Below are positions 17,076 to 25,958 of a stretch of DNA of 44,082 nt, piece after piece (within the stretch, counting starts at the first letter, position 1; each line of letters starts with the position of its first letter). Source of the DNA: an uncultured Lachnospiraceae bacterium. Lineage in GTDB: Bacteria > Bacillota > Clostridia > Lachnospirales > Lachnospiraceae. The DNA is taken from the NCBI GenBank assembly GCA_902774125.1, contig CACYHD010000008.1, positions 1 through 44,082 of the forward strand, given 5' to 3'. The notes beneath the pieces were generated by a model. The model worked only from the letters and a program-made list of their open reading frames with translations, was not told the DNA's origin and searched no databases. The position numbers were made by a program, and so were the translations under genes.

Positions 17076-18417
17076 AACTCCCAATCAAATAAACGAAAGA
17101 AATATTGTTTTGGGAATGCTTCTCAAGGTTTACGATGGAGTGCTTAGTCATATTGTTTTGAACGAAACGCTAGCTCAGTATCAGCTAGACAATGTTCAAA
17201 AATCATTTATAACTTATTTGTTCAAGGGAACGCTTGAAAAACAAATCGAACTTGATTATATAATCGATTGTTTTTCTAAGACAAAAACCAAAAAGATGAA
17301 GCCAACTATTGTGGCAATATTGCGAATGTCAGTGTTCCAGCTCAAATATATGGATTCAGTGCCAGCCTCCGCTGCATGCAATGAAGCGGTTAAACTGGCT
17401 AGAAAGCACAAGTTCGCAGGACTGTCAGGTTTTGTTAATGGCGTGTTAAGAAACATCGCAAGAAACCTTGACGATGTTAATTATCCCACACAATATCCAA
17501 CCAACCTTTCGGTTAAGTACTCTATTCCGGAGTGGATTATACTAATGTGGGATGAGCAGTTTGGTAAGGGAACAAGCACTACAATTCTAGAAGGTCTTAG
17601 CCAAAAGGATATTTCCCTTCGAGTTAACACTTCTAAGGCTTCACTAGAAGATATTGTGACTAATCTCGAGTACAACAATGTCACTGTTAGTCATTCTGAT
17701 ATAGTCGATACTATGCTGCTAGTCAAAGATGCAGGTAGCTTAGATAACCTAGATGTTTTTAGAGCTGGATTTGTAACAGTCCAAAACATTAGCTCAGCTT
17801 TGGTAGGTCTTGCGGCCAATCCGTATGCTGACGATTATGTTATCGATGTATGCGCTGCGCCGGGCGGCAAATCTGTCCACATGGCAGATATTATGCTGAC
17901 CAAAAACAGCAATGGCAAGGGCGTAGTTGAGGCTAGAGATGTTTCGCAGACTAAGGTCGATTTGATTAAAGATACAGCTAGCAGATGTCGTATGGGCAAT
18001 GTTACATATAAGGTTTGGGATGGAACTGTTTTTGACAAGGACAGTGAAGCAAAGGCGGACATTGTTTTGGCAGATGTGCCTTGCTCAGGCCTAGGCGTTA
18101 TAGCGGGCAAAAGCGACATCAAATACAATACAACAAAGGAAGGTCTTGATGACCTAGTAAAACTGCAGAGAAAAATAGTTTCTAATGCAGTGAAATATAT
18201 CAAGCCGGGCGGAAAGTTGATATACAGTACATGTACTGTTAACAAAAAAGAAAATGAAGAAAACGCCAAGTGGATTGAAGAAGAATTAAAAATGAAAGGA
18301 ATACCTCTTGATTATTTACCTAAAGAGGTAGCTAGCGACCAAAACTATATAAGTATTATGCCTCATGATGGCATGGATGGTTTTTTTATCGCGGCATTTA
18401 TGAAAACAGATGAGTAA
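17068..18417 (+). CDS. rsmB: 16S rRNA (cytosine-5) methyltransferase RsmB
   Basis: A 449-residue protein. The ATG at 17068 follows TTGGAGGA; a TTG-initiated longer frame from 17041 is rejected. An N-terminal NusB-like RNA-binding domain (to ~140) precedes the SAM-dependent methyltransferase fold. SAM motif I is DVCAAPGGKS, and the two conserved cysteines lie in DVPCSGLG and STCTV (catalytic). The family methylates C967 of 16S rRNA (E. coli numbering). It overlaps both neighbours by 8 bases, which suggests tight translational coupling. Confidence 0.95.
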   Translation: MTKTPNQINERNIVLGMLLKVYDGVLSHIVLNETLAQYQLDNVQKSFITYLFKGTLEKQIELDYIIDCFSKTKTKKMKPTIVAILRMSVFQLKYMDSVPASAACNEAVKLARKHKFAGLSGFVNGVLRNIARNLDDVNYPTQYPTNLSVKYSIPEWIILMWDEQFGKGTSTTILEGLSQKDISLRVNTSKASLEDIVTNLEYNNVTVSHSDIVDTMLLVKDAGSLDNLDVFRAGFVTVQNISSALVGLAANPYADDYVIDVCAAPGGKSVHMADIMLTKNSNGKGVVEARDVSQTKVDLIKDTASRCRMGNVTYKVWDGTVFDKDSEAKADIVLADVPCSGLGVIAGKSDIKYNTTKEGLDDLVKLQRKIVSNAVKYIKPGGKLIYSTCTVNKKENEENAKWIEEELKMKGIPLDYLPKEVASDQNYISIMPHDGMDGFFIAAFMKTDE

Positions 18418-19459
18418 ATTAGACATTTTGTCCTACAATTTGGAACAGCTAGAAAAGTTAATATTAGATATGGGCCAGTCCAAGTTTAGAGCCAAACAAA
18501 TATTTAGATGGCTTCACATTGACAGGGCAACAAGCTTTGATGATATGACTAATCTTTCTAAGGATTTGAGAAAAGAGCTTGATGAGAAGTTCGAAATCAA
18601 AACACTAGAAATATATGATGTTCTCGTATCCAAGATTGATGGAACTAGAAAATATTTGTTCAAGCTTGAAGACGGTGATATTATTGAGAGCGTTATGATG
18701 CCTTATGATCATGGCAACACTGTATGTGTTTCAAGCCAGGCAGGATGCAGAATGGGATGTAAGTTCTGTGCCTCAACAATAAACGGGTTGGACAGAAATC
18801 TTACTGTTTCGGAGATTTTAGGACAATCATACGCGGTAGAGCGAGATATTGGTGATAGAGTCAATCACATTGTTTTGATGGGAAGTGGTGAGCCACTTGA
18901 TAATTTTGACAATGTTATGCAATATATTAGAGTTATCAGCGATGATAACGGCAACAATCTAAGCAAGCGCAATATTACATTATCGACATGCGGATTAGTG
19001 CCACAAATTAAAAAGTTAGCAGATATAGGATTTCCTGTTACATTGGCGCTGTCGCTACATGCTACAGATGATGAGACGAGAAAACAGATTATGCCTATAG
19101 CGCACAAGTATAGCATTAAGGAGGTGCTTGATGCATGCGATTATTTGTTCTCTAAGACAGGAAGAAGAGTTACATTCGAGTACAGTCTCATAGCGGGTGT
19201 CAACGATTCTTTTGAACACGCTAAGAAACTTGGACAATTATTTGGAATGAAAAACTGTCATGTAAACCTTATTCCGATTAATCCGGTTGAGGAGAGAGAT
19301 TTTACACAAAGTAATAAACAGCACATTGAAGAGTTTCGTGCTATACTAGACCAATGTCATGTCAAAGCAACCGTTAGAAGAGAAATGGGAAGAGACATTA
19401 ACGGTGCTTGCGGACAATTACGTAATGACACCAAATCAAAATTAGGAGGAGAAGCCTAA
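18410..19459 (+). CDS. rlmN: dual-specificity 23S rRNA/tRNA C2-methyladenosine methyltransferase RlmN
   Basis: A 349-residue radical SAM enzyme that methylates A2503 of 23S rRNA and A37 of some tRNAs. The iron-sulfur cluster cysteines are C113, C117 and C120 in CRMGCKFC. Other RlmN hallmarks are GSGEPLDNFDNV, LALSLHATDD and, near the C-terminus, GRDINGACGQLR, whose Cys fits the catalytic residue that carries the methyl adduct. The start lies 8 bases inside rsmB. The stop is directly followed by the phosphatase ATG. Confidence 0.96.
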   Translation: MSKLDILSYNLEQLEKLILDMGQSKFRAKQIFRWLHIDRATSFDDMTNLSKDLRKELDEKFEIKTLEIYDVLVSKIDGTRKYLFKLEDGDIIESVMMPYDHGNTVCVSSQAGCRMGCKFCASTINGLDRNLTVSEILGQSYAVERDIGDRVNHIVLMGSGEPLDNFDNVMQYIRVISDDNGNNLSKRNITLSTCGLVPQIKKLADIGFPVTLALSLHATDDETRKQIMPIAHKYSIKEVLDACDYLFSKTGRRVTFEYSLIAGVNDSFEHAKKLGQLFGMKNCHVNLIPINPVEERDFTQSNKQHIEEFRAILDQCHVKATVRREMGRDINGACGQLRNDTKSKLGGEA

Positions 19460-20194
19460 ATGAACGAAATACAAGCTTTTGGACAAACAGATGTAGGTTT
19501 GATGCGTACAATCAACCAAGATAGTATTTTTATCTCTACTGAGCCAGTAGGCAAGCTACCTAATCTGTTTATAGTAGCAGATGGAATGGGAGGTCATCAG
19601 GCAGGTGACGTGGCATCAAAGGCTGCTATTGAAAAGTTTATCAAATACGCTATTACAACTCATATGAGTGAGCCGAGCAATATACTTGATGCCGGAATTA
19701 TGAGCATGAATGAAGAAATATATGACATGGCTCAGTCCAACAAGGATTATCACGGTATGGGTACAACTTTTGTTGCTTGTACTATTAAAGATGGCATTGC
19801 TTATATTGCCAATGTGGGTGATAGCAGACTATACGTTATCAACCGCAATATTGAGCAGATTACCAAAGACCATTCACTTGTTGAGGATATGGTTAGAATG
19901 GGTGTTTTGGCTCCTGATGCAGCTAAGCATCACATAAAGAAAAACGTAATCACAAAGGCCATTGGTGTTGTTAAATCAGAATCAGCTAATCCTGATATAT
20001 TCAAAGTAAATATTATTAGTGGAGACACATTGCTATTGTGTTCTGATGGTTTGTCCAATATGGTGGAGGATGACCGCATCAAGGAACTTGTCAGAGACAA
20101 TTCAAGTCTTGAACTTGCAGTTTCAAAGCTTATTGCAGAGGCCAACGATAACGGCGGCAAGGATAACATTTCGGCAGTTTTGGTTAGACCATAA
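19460..20194 (+). CDS. prpC: PP2C-family serine/threonine phosphatase
   Basis: A 244-residue metal-dependent phosphatase, the partner of the kinase encoded next. PP2C motifs are seen in order: N-terminal TDVGLMRTINQDS, the metal site VADGMGGHQAGDVAS, GMGTTFVACTI, NVGDSRLYVI, LLLCSDGLSNMV and the C-terminal GGKDNISAVLV. TAGGAGGAG lies before the ATG. No membrane segment, so cytoplasmic. It normally counteracts the PASTA kinase on division and wall proteins; 45 bases separate the two genes. Confidence 0.95.
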   Translation: MNEIQAFGQTDVGLMRTINQDSIFISTEPVGKLPNLFIVADGMGGHQAGDVASKAAIEKFIKYAITTHMSEPSNILDAGIMSMNEEIYDMAQSNKDYHGMGTTFVACTIKDGIAYIANVGDSRLYVINRNIEQITKDHSLVEDMVRMGVLAPDAAKHHIKKNVITKAIGVVKSESANPDIFKVNIISGDTLLLCSDGLSNMVEDDRIKELVRDNSSLELAVSKLIAEANDNGGKDNISAVLVRP

Positions 20195-20239
20195 GTTAGT
20201 GAATAATACATAATAAGTTGAAAAACAGGAGTGTAATAA

Positions 20240-22237
20240 ATGTTAGCAAAAGGAACAATAATTCATGATCGTTATGAGATAGTGGGTAGAGTTGGTGCAG
20301 GCGGAATGTCTGATGTTTACAAAGCTATCGACCACAAGCTCAATCGAAACGTAGCTATGAAAGTATTAAAAAGGGAATACAGTAAGGACAAAAACTTTGT
20401 ATCTAAGTTTAGAGTAGAAGCTCAGTCAGCTGCCAGCTTGATACATCCTAATATTGTTAATGTCTATGACGTAGGCGAAGACAAAGGAATGTATTACATC
20501 GTTATGGAGCTTATTGAAGGCGTAACTCTCAAAACATACATTCGCAAAAAAGGTTCTCTATCTGTCAAGGAGGCGACAAGCATTGCGATTCAGATTGCCA
20601 ATGGTATTGAGTGCGCCCACAACAATCAGATTGTTCATAGAGATATCAAACCTCAAAACATTATGATTTCTCGTGAAGGCAAGGTTAAAGTAACAGACTT
20701 TGGTATTGCTAGAGCTGCATCTGCCAACACAGTTAACGCAGGTGCTATGGGTTCTGTTCATTATATTTCTCCAGAACAGGCCAACGGACAGTATGTTGAC
20801 GAAAAAAGTGATATTTATTCTCTAGGTATAACAATGTTTGAGATGCTGACAGGCAAGGTACCTTTTGACGGTGAGTCAACAGTGGCAATCGCCCTTATGC
20901 ACATCAAAAACAACGTTCCTAGTGTTAGAACATATTTGGATCAAGTGCCAATCAGTTTAGAAAAAATCATTCTCAAGTGTACACAGAATAAGGCAAGCAA
21001 CAGATATCCCAAAATCTCAGCTCTTATCGCAGACCTTAAGCGTTCATTAGTTGAGCCGGATGTGGATTTCGTCAACATGGACGAAGAGGTTGATTCAGGT
21101 TCTACAATAATGATTACAGATGAGGATGCAGAGCATTTGAGCGACGCACACAGCATTGTCCAAAAAGGTGATGATGAGGATGACATCGATGTAGAAAACG
21201 CTAGAACAGACAAGATTTTGACTGTTGGTGGTAAGATTGTTGGTGTTTTGGCACTCATTATTATCGCGATATTAGTTACGGCACTTATGATTGGTCAAGG
21301 TGACTCACTACCAAGCAGAAGCAACGTTGAAGAAGTTACTACAGATCCTGACAAAGTTGAAATGCCTAACGTTATCGGCCTTTCTAAGGAAGAGGCGGAA
21401 GAGACATTGCACGACAATGGAATTGGATATATTTACTCATCAGATGCAGAGTTCAGTGAGGATTATCCAAGAGATTATGTTATAAGACAAAATCAGGATC
21501 CAGGTGTTAGCATAAAGAAAAACAGCACAGTTGTTTTGACACTAAGCAAAGGTCCTGAAAAAATAAACGTTCCGGAAAACCTAGTTGGAAAGGAACTTAA
21601 CAAAGTGACTTCTGAGCTAGACGAGCTAGGTCTCAAGTGGGAGATTAACTATGAGTTTAGCGGCAGAGAGATTGGAACAGTTATTGACATTTCTCCGGGA
21701 GAAAAAGCTCCTGTTAACAAAAAAGATGTCATTAAGCTTACAGTTAGTAGAGGCCAGAATAGCACTGGCGAAAAAGTTGCCACTGTACCTGACGTGGTAG
21801 GCAAGAAGCAGGCTAAGGCTCAGGCGGCCATTTCTGCTGCAGGTTTTGGCGTTGGCAATGTGAAAGAAGTGGAAGATGACAAGGTCAAAAAAGGATATGT
21901 TATAAGACAGCTTCTCAAACCAGGAAGCATTGCTCCTCAGGGAACAAGCATTGGACTTATTGTGAGCAAGGGTTCCAAAAAGGACGAAAAATATTCGGCG
22001 ACATATACATTTACTAAGGAGGATCTTCTAGACGAAGAGGGCGAGCCAATTACAAAGGGAGCAGTATCAGTTCTTCTTAACGGTTCTGCTCAGTCAATTG
22101 ATAGCAAGTACTCTAATGTTGCCAAGTGGCCAGGAGATTACAAAATCAAAGTTTATGGCGAAGAAAAGGGTAAGGCCAATATTGAATTGTTAATAGATGG
22201 CAAGATTATTCTTGAAGATGTAGTTAAGCTTAAGTAG
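20240..22237 (+). CDS. pknB: PASTA-domain serine/threonine protein kinase
   Basis: A 665-residue one-pass membrane kinase (PrkC/PknB/StkP type). The N-terminal kinase domain (~1-270) has GAGGMSDVY, the ATP-binding lysine K41 in AMKVLK, HRDIKPQN (133-140, catalytic D135) and DFGIARA. A membrane helix lies near 331-352. Outside are three PASTA repeats (~372-437, ~438-505, ~512-580; e.g. MPNVIGLSKEEAEETL and VPDVVGKKQAKAQAAI), which sense muropeptides or lipid II in this family. The last ~80 residues form an extra extracellular domain I do not recognise. Pairs with the phosphatase upstream. Confidence 0.96.
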   Translation: MLAKGTIIHDRYEIVGRVGAGGMSDVYKAIDHKLNRNVAMKVLKREYSKDKNFVSKFRVEAQSAASLIHPNIVNVYDVGEDKGMYYIVMELIEGVTLKTYIRKKGSLSVKEATSIAIQIANGIECAHNNQIVHRDIKPQNIMISREGKVKVTDFGIARAASANTVNAGAMGSVHYISPEQANGQYVDEKSDIYSLGITMFEMLTGKVPFDGESTVAIALMHIKNNVPSVRTYLDQVPISLEKIILKCTQNKASNRYPKISALIADLKRSLVEPDVDFVNMDEEVDSGSTIMITDEDAEHLSDAHSIVQKGDDEDDIDVENARTDKILTVGGKIVGVLALIIIAILVTALMIGQGDSLPSRSNVEEVTTDPDKVEMPNVIGLSKEEAEETLHDNGIGYIYSSDAEFSEDYPRDYVIRQNQDPGVSIKKNSTVVLTLSKGPEKINVPENLVGKELNKVTSELDELGLKWEINYEFSGREIGTVIDISPGEKAPVNKKDVIKLTVSRGQNSTGEKVATVPDVVGKKQAKAQAAISAAGFGVGNVKEVEDDKVKKGYVIRQLLKPGSIAPQGTSIGLIVSKGSKKDEKYSATYTFTKEDLLDEEGEPITKGAVSVLLNGSAQSIDSKYSNVAKWPGDYKIKVYGEEKGKANIELLIDGKIILEDVVKLK

Positions 22238-22248
22238 TTGAGAGGTTT

Positions 22249-23130
22249 ATGGAAGGAAAAATAATAAAAGGCATCGCCGGTTTTTATTACATTGCTAGCT
22301 CTAACAGTATATATGAGTGCAAGGCCAAAGGTGCTTTTAGAAAAGACAAAATCAAACCATTAGTTGGCGACAATGTAGAGTTTACAGTTACTGATGAAAA
22401 GGAGAAGAAGGGTAATATAACTCAGGTTTTGACTAGAAAAAACCAGCTTATACGACCTTCGGTTTCCAATGTGGATCAGGCCATGATTGTTTTTGCAATC
22501 AAGGCACCTAATCCCAACTTGAATCTTCTTGATAGATTTCTTGTCATGATGGATTATCAGGGAATTGATTCTATCGTTGTTTTTAACAAGGCTGACATAG
22601 GCGACAGTGAACTTGCTAACAGTCTGGTTGAAACATACGAAAAAGCCGGCTACAAGGTTATTGTTACAAGTACATATGACAATGTAGGTATCGATGATGT
22701 GAAAAAATGCTTGAAGGGCCAAACAACTGTTTTTTCCTTTCCATCAGGCGTTGGTAAGTCCTCGCTGCTTAACGCTCTTACGGATCAGTCTTTAATGGAG
22801 ACCGGAAGTATTAGCGAGAAGATTGGCAGAGGTAAGCATACAACACGTCATTCTGAGATATTTCTCATTGATAGTGATACATTTGTTTTTGACACACCAG
22901 GGTTTAGTTCGTTGTTTGTTCAGGATATGACTAAGGAGACTCTCAAAGAGTGTTTTCCGGAGTTTGTGGAGTTGAACGGTACATGTAAGTTCAATACGTG
23001 TGCTCATATCAACGAGCCGGACTGCAAGGTCAAAAACGCGCTAGAAGAGGGTAGAATAGCTCAGAGTAGATATGATAATTACGTTTTGTTTTATAAAGAA
23101 TTAGAAGAGAGGGAAAAGAAATATGATTAA
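22249..23130 (+). CDS. rsgA: ribosome small-subunit GTPase RsgA
   Basis: A 293-residue circularly permuted GTPase that helps mature the 30S subunit. An N-terminal OB-fold comes first, then the permuted G-domain: G4 NKAD (in VVFNKADIGD), G1 GVGKSS at 167-172 and G3 DTPGFSS. A C-terminal zinc site is formed by CKFNTCAHINEPDC. G4 before G1 confirms the permutation. GAGAGG precedes the ATG. The end overlaps rpe by 8 bases. Confidence 0.96.
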   Translation: MEGKIIKGIAGFYYIASSNSIYECKAKGAFRKDKIKPLVGDNVEFTVTDEKEKKGNITQVLTRKNQLIRPSVSNVDQAMIVFAIKAPNPNLNLLDRFLVMMDYQGIDSIVVFNKADIGDSELANSLVETYEKAGYKVIVTSTYDNVGIDDVKKCLKGQTTVFSFPSGVGKSSLLNALTDQSLMETGSISEKIGRGKHTTRHSEIFLIDSDTFVFDTPGFSSLFVQDMTKETLKECFPEFVELNGTCKFNTCAHINEPDCKVKNALEEGRIAQSRYDNYVLFYKELEEREKKYD

Positions 23131-23785
23131 ATTATCTCCATCAATTTTGTCTGCGGACTTTGCTAATCTTGGAGCAGATATTAAAAAAATAGATGAGGCA
23201 GGCTGTGATTGGATTCACGTTGATGTTATGGATGGAATGTTCGTTCCTAATATTTCTATTGGCGTCCCTGTTGTTGAGAGCGTCAGAAAGTGCACAGAAA
23301 AGTTTTTGGATGTGCATCTTATGATTAATGAGCCTATTAGATATGTTGAGGCGTTCCAAAAAGCAGGAGCAGATATGCTTACAATTCACGTTGAGGCATG
23401 CGAGGATGTTCAGGCAACTATCGAGGCGGTGAAGGCCGCTGGAATGAAGGTTGGCTTGGCTATTAATCCGGAGACACCGCTAGAGGACATGGCTCCATAC
23501 ATAACTATGATTGATATGGTTTTGGTTATGACAGTTCATCCTGGATTTGGCGGTCAGTCATATATAGACGAGTGCACAGAAAAAATCGAGATTCTATCAG
23601 CGGTTATCGAACAATACGGATATGATTGCTTGCTACAAGTTGATGGTGGAGTGAAACTTGATAATGTGGACATTCCACTTGAGGCGGGTGCTAATGTCAT
23701 TGTTGCAGGCTCAGCTGTTTATTCAGGTGATGTTGCGGCCAATGTCAAAGCATTTAAGGAAGCGTTTGATAAATATAACAATTAA
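23123..23785 (+). CDS. rpe: ribulose-phosphate 3-epimerase
   Basis: A 220-residue TIM-barrel enzyme of the pentose phosphate pathway (ribulose-5-P to xylulose-5-P). Signatures are LSPSILSADFANLG, WIHVDVMDGMFVPN, LDVHLMI, VMTVHPGFGGQ and QVDGGVKLDN, which include the metal and catalytic Asp/His residues. The start lies inside rsgA with GAGAGGG upstream. In many Firmicutes thiN follows rpe; here a lipoprotein gene follows. Confidence 0.96.
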   Translation: MIKLSPSILSADFANLGADIKKIDEAGCDWIHVDVMDGMFVPNISIGVPVVESVRKCTEKFLDVHLMINEPIRYVEAFQKAGADMLTIHVEACEDVQATIEAVKAAGMKVGLAINPETPLEDMAPYITMIDMVLVMTVHPGFGGQSYIDECTEKIEILSAVIEQYGYDCLLQVDGGVKLDNVDIPLEAGANVIVAGSAVYSGDVAANVKAFKEAFDKYNN

Positions 23786-23795
23786 GGAGAATACT

Positions 23796-24581
23796 ATGAA
23801 AAAACTATTAAGTATGATTGTTGCATCATTGCTAGTTGTAGGACTTGTTGCATGTTCTAGCAACAGTGATGATACCAAAGAGGCAACTAGTTTAGGTTCT
23901 GGTGCTAAGCAGTCTGCTAGTACAGTTGTTGAGTCCAAAAACAACAAACAGCAAGCTAAAGAGTGGGCGGCTATGGTAGAAGCTAAAGGGAATAGTTTGT
24001 TTGCATCTGTTTTGAAGCAGTATAAGCAAGCTGCTAAGGATGGTGACGATGAAAAGTTAGTTGAAGAGAGACTTGATCTTTCTACAGGTTTTTCTGAGAT
24101 GAGCAGTGAGAAGAATATTGCCAAAAAAATTGGTTACGAGTTTATGGATCTTAACCAGGATGGAACAGAAGAACTTATAATAACAAGAATTGGAAACAAA
24201 GAAATAGAACAAAACTATATAATAGCAATATATATGTACGGTAACAACGGTCCTAAGCGTGTGTCAGAAGGCTGGTCTAGAAATGCATATTATGTAATTG
24301 ACAATGGTCAGTTGCTCAACGAAGGCTCAGGCGGGGCTATGGATAATAGCTTTACTAAAAAAAGAGTACGATACGAAGGGGAAGAAGTGCTATCAGAACT
24401 ATCAATGTCATCATATGTTGAAGGTCAAAAAGTAATGTATGCATATAACCCTAATGGCGAAACAAAAAATAGCAAAAAGTATAAGGTGTCTAAGAAGAAG
24501 TTTAATAGTATATTGAAGACATGGGAAGGCAATCGAATGAAGTTTGATGCTACACCGATAAGTGAGTTTGTTGTGAAATAG
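23796..24581 (+). CDS. lipoprotein of unknown function
   Basis: A 261-residue protein. The ATG at 23796 follows AAGGAG and begins a lipoprotein signal peptide with lipobox LVAC (Cys20); the longer frame from 23658 overlaps rpe and is rejected. After a Ser/Asp-rich spacer, a helical region (~50-100) leads to DLNQDGTEELIITR, a D-x-N-x-D-G calcium-loop-like motif typical of many clostridial lipoproteins, and then beta-rich sequence with a lysine-rich stretch (KNSKKYKVSKKKF). It lies 10 bases after rpe and probably shares its transcript. I do not recognise a catalytic motif. Confidence 0.85.
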   Translation: MKKLLSMIVASLLVVGLVACSSNSDDTKEATSLGSGAKQSASTVVESKNNKQQAKEWAAMVEAKGNSLFASVLKQYKQAAKDGDDEKLVEERLDLSTGFSEMSSEKNIAKKIGYEFMDLNQDGTEELIITRIGNKEIEQNYIIAIYMYGNNGPKRVSEGWSRNAYYVIDNGQLLNEGSGGAMDNSFTKKRVRYEGEEVLSELSMSSYVEGQKVMYAYNPNGETKNSKKYKVSKKKFNSILKTWEGNRMKFDATPISEFVVK

Positions 24582-24585
24582 CTAT

Positions 24586-24692
24586 GGTCTCTATGGCAAG
24601 TCCATTCAGAGAGCTTCGCTCTCTTTCATACGCTGGCCGGTTATATAATAAATGAACGAGTCCAGCCTACATAGAGACCTATGGTCTCTATG
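24586..24692. repeat. repeated GGTCTCTATG with mutually exclusive partners
   Basis: CTATGGTCTCTATG occurs at 24582-24595 and again at 24679-24692. CATAGAGACC (24670-24679) can pair with GGTCTCTATG of either copy (24586-24595 or 24683-24692). A separate short hairpin, AGAGAGC/GCTCTCT, lies at 24608-24624. Confidence 0.6.
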
Positions 24693-24785
24693 TAGTGGCT
24701 ATCGCCATGATAATAAAAAGAAAACAGCGCTTACAAGAGTAAACTCTTGATGCGCTGTTTTATTTTTATTATGACTGGACTCGTT
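24655..24785. repeat. cloverleaf-like inverted-repeat cluster
   Basis: Outer arms AACGAGTCCAG (24655-24665) and CTGGACTCGTT (24775-24785) are perfect reverse complements. They enclose three adjacent hairpins: a 13-bp perfect stem (24667-24679/24683-24695), a 4-bp stem TGGC/GCCA (24696-24707) and the terminator stem 24710-24772. Only one or two bases are unpaired at each junction. The right arm overlaps the ychF stop codon. Confidence 0.75.
24710..24772. terminator. bidirectional terminator between lipoprotein gene and ychF
   Basis: ATAATAAAAAGAAAACAGCGC (24710-24730) pairs with 24752-24772 at 20 of 21 positions; the inner stem is CAAGAGT/ACTCTTG. T-rich tails are present on both strands, as suits convergent genes. 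Confidence 0.85.
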
Positions 24786-25881
24786 ATACGTTGAATCGGA
24801 ATGTGATTACATCACCGTCTTTAACGATATATTCCTTACCTTCTAGGTTTACAAGTCCTTTTTCTTTTGCTTTTGATACTGAACCGTACTCGATTAAGTC
24901 TTCATATTTAACAACTTCGGCACAGATGAAGCCGCGCTCAAAGTCTGTGTGAATCTTGCCGGCTGCCTGAGGAGCTTTTGTTCCTTCAGTAATAGTCCAA
25001 GCTCTTGTTTCGTCCTCGCCAGATGTTAGATAACTGATTAGGCCAAGAAGAGAGTAGCTTGCTTTGATTAGCTTGTCTAATCCTGATTCTGTAATTCCAA
25101 GGTCCTCTAGGAACATTTGTTTTTCGTCATCATCCAACTCAGATATTTCCTGTTCAATCTCAGCACTAATAACGAATACTTCTGAACCGTTTTCCTTAGC
25201 GTATTCTCTAACGCTTGCAACCTGCTCGTTAGAAGCACCGTCGTCTGCTAGGTCTTCCTCAGCTACATTAGCAGCATAAATAACTGGCTTAGCTGTTAGA
25301 AGATTGTATTCGCTCATCCAAGCTTCTTCGTCATCGTTAGTTAGTTCCATATTGATTGCAAGATTGCCATCTTCAAGGAATGCCTTAATCTTTTTCTGGA
25401 ATTCCAATTCCTTAGCGGCTGTCTTGTCGTTGTTAGCCTGACGAGTAAGTTTGGCAATACGTCTTTCTAGAATCTCCACGTCAGAGAAGATAAGCTCATA
25501 GTTGATAGTCTCGATATCTCTTAGTGGATCAATGTTACCGTCAACGTGAACGATGTTGTCGTTGACAAAACATCTTACAACGTGAACGATAGCGTCAACT
25601 TCACGGATGTTTGCAAGGAACTGGTTTCCAAGACCTTCACCCTTAGAAGCGCCTTTTACTAGACCTGCAATATCAACGAACTCGATTACAGCAGGAATAG
25701 TCTTCTTAGAATTATATAATGCAGATAGCTTATCAACTCGCTCATCTGGTACTGTTACGACACCTACGTTTGGGTCGATAGTACAGAAAGGATAGTTGGC
25801 TGACTCAGCCCCTGCCTTTGTTAGTGAATTAAATAAAGTACTTTTGCCTACGTTTGGTAGACCTACGATACCTAGTTTCAT
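24784..25881 (-). CDS. ychF: redox-regulated ATPase YchF (OLA1 family)
   Basis: A 365-residue P-loop protein of the Obg-related YchF family. Walker A is GLPNVGKST at residues 7-15, with switch and Walker B in [20 protein letters not shown]. The G4 position reads NVAE instead of NKxD, which explains the ATP preference known for this family. A coiled-coil helical region lies in the middle and a TGS domain at the C-terminus ([20 protein letters not shown]). GGAGG lies 8 bases before the ATG. Role: ribosome-associated ATPase, physiology only partly understood. Confidence 0.97.
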   Translation of the reverse strand: MKLGIVGLPNVGKSTLFNSLTKAGAESANYPFCTIDPNVGVVTVPDERVDKLSALYNSKKTIPAVIEFVDIAGLVKGASKGEGLGNQFLANIREVDAIVHVVRCFVNDNIVHVDGNIDPLRDIETINYELIFSDVEILERRIAKLTRQANNDKTAAKELEFQKKIKAFLEDGNLAINMELTNDDEEAWMSEYNLLTAKPVIYAANVAEEDLADDGASNEQVASVREYAKENGSEVFVISAEIEQEISELDDDEKQMFLEDLGITESGLDKLIKASYSLLGLISYLTSGEDETRAWTITEGTKAPQAAGKIHTDFERGFICAEVVKYEDLIEYGSVSKAKEKGLVNLEGKEYIVKDGDVITFRFNV

Positions 25882-25958
25882 GTTAATGCCTCCATTATTA
25901 TAATTTGAATTAACCTATCCGATTTTAACACAAACCATAAAGATAATAAAGGAGTCTT

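Noticed and set aside
17835-18269. 144-residue antisense frame inside rsmB
   Set aside because: Opposite to the conserved methyltransferase core with no start signal.
23658-23795. 46-residue extension of the lipoprotein
   Set aside because: It lies in rpe in another frame; the signal peptide and ribosome binding site support ATG 23796.
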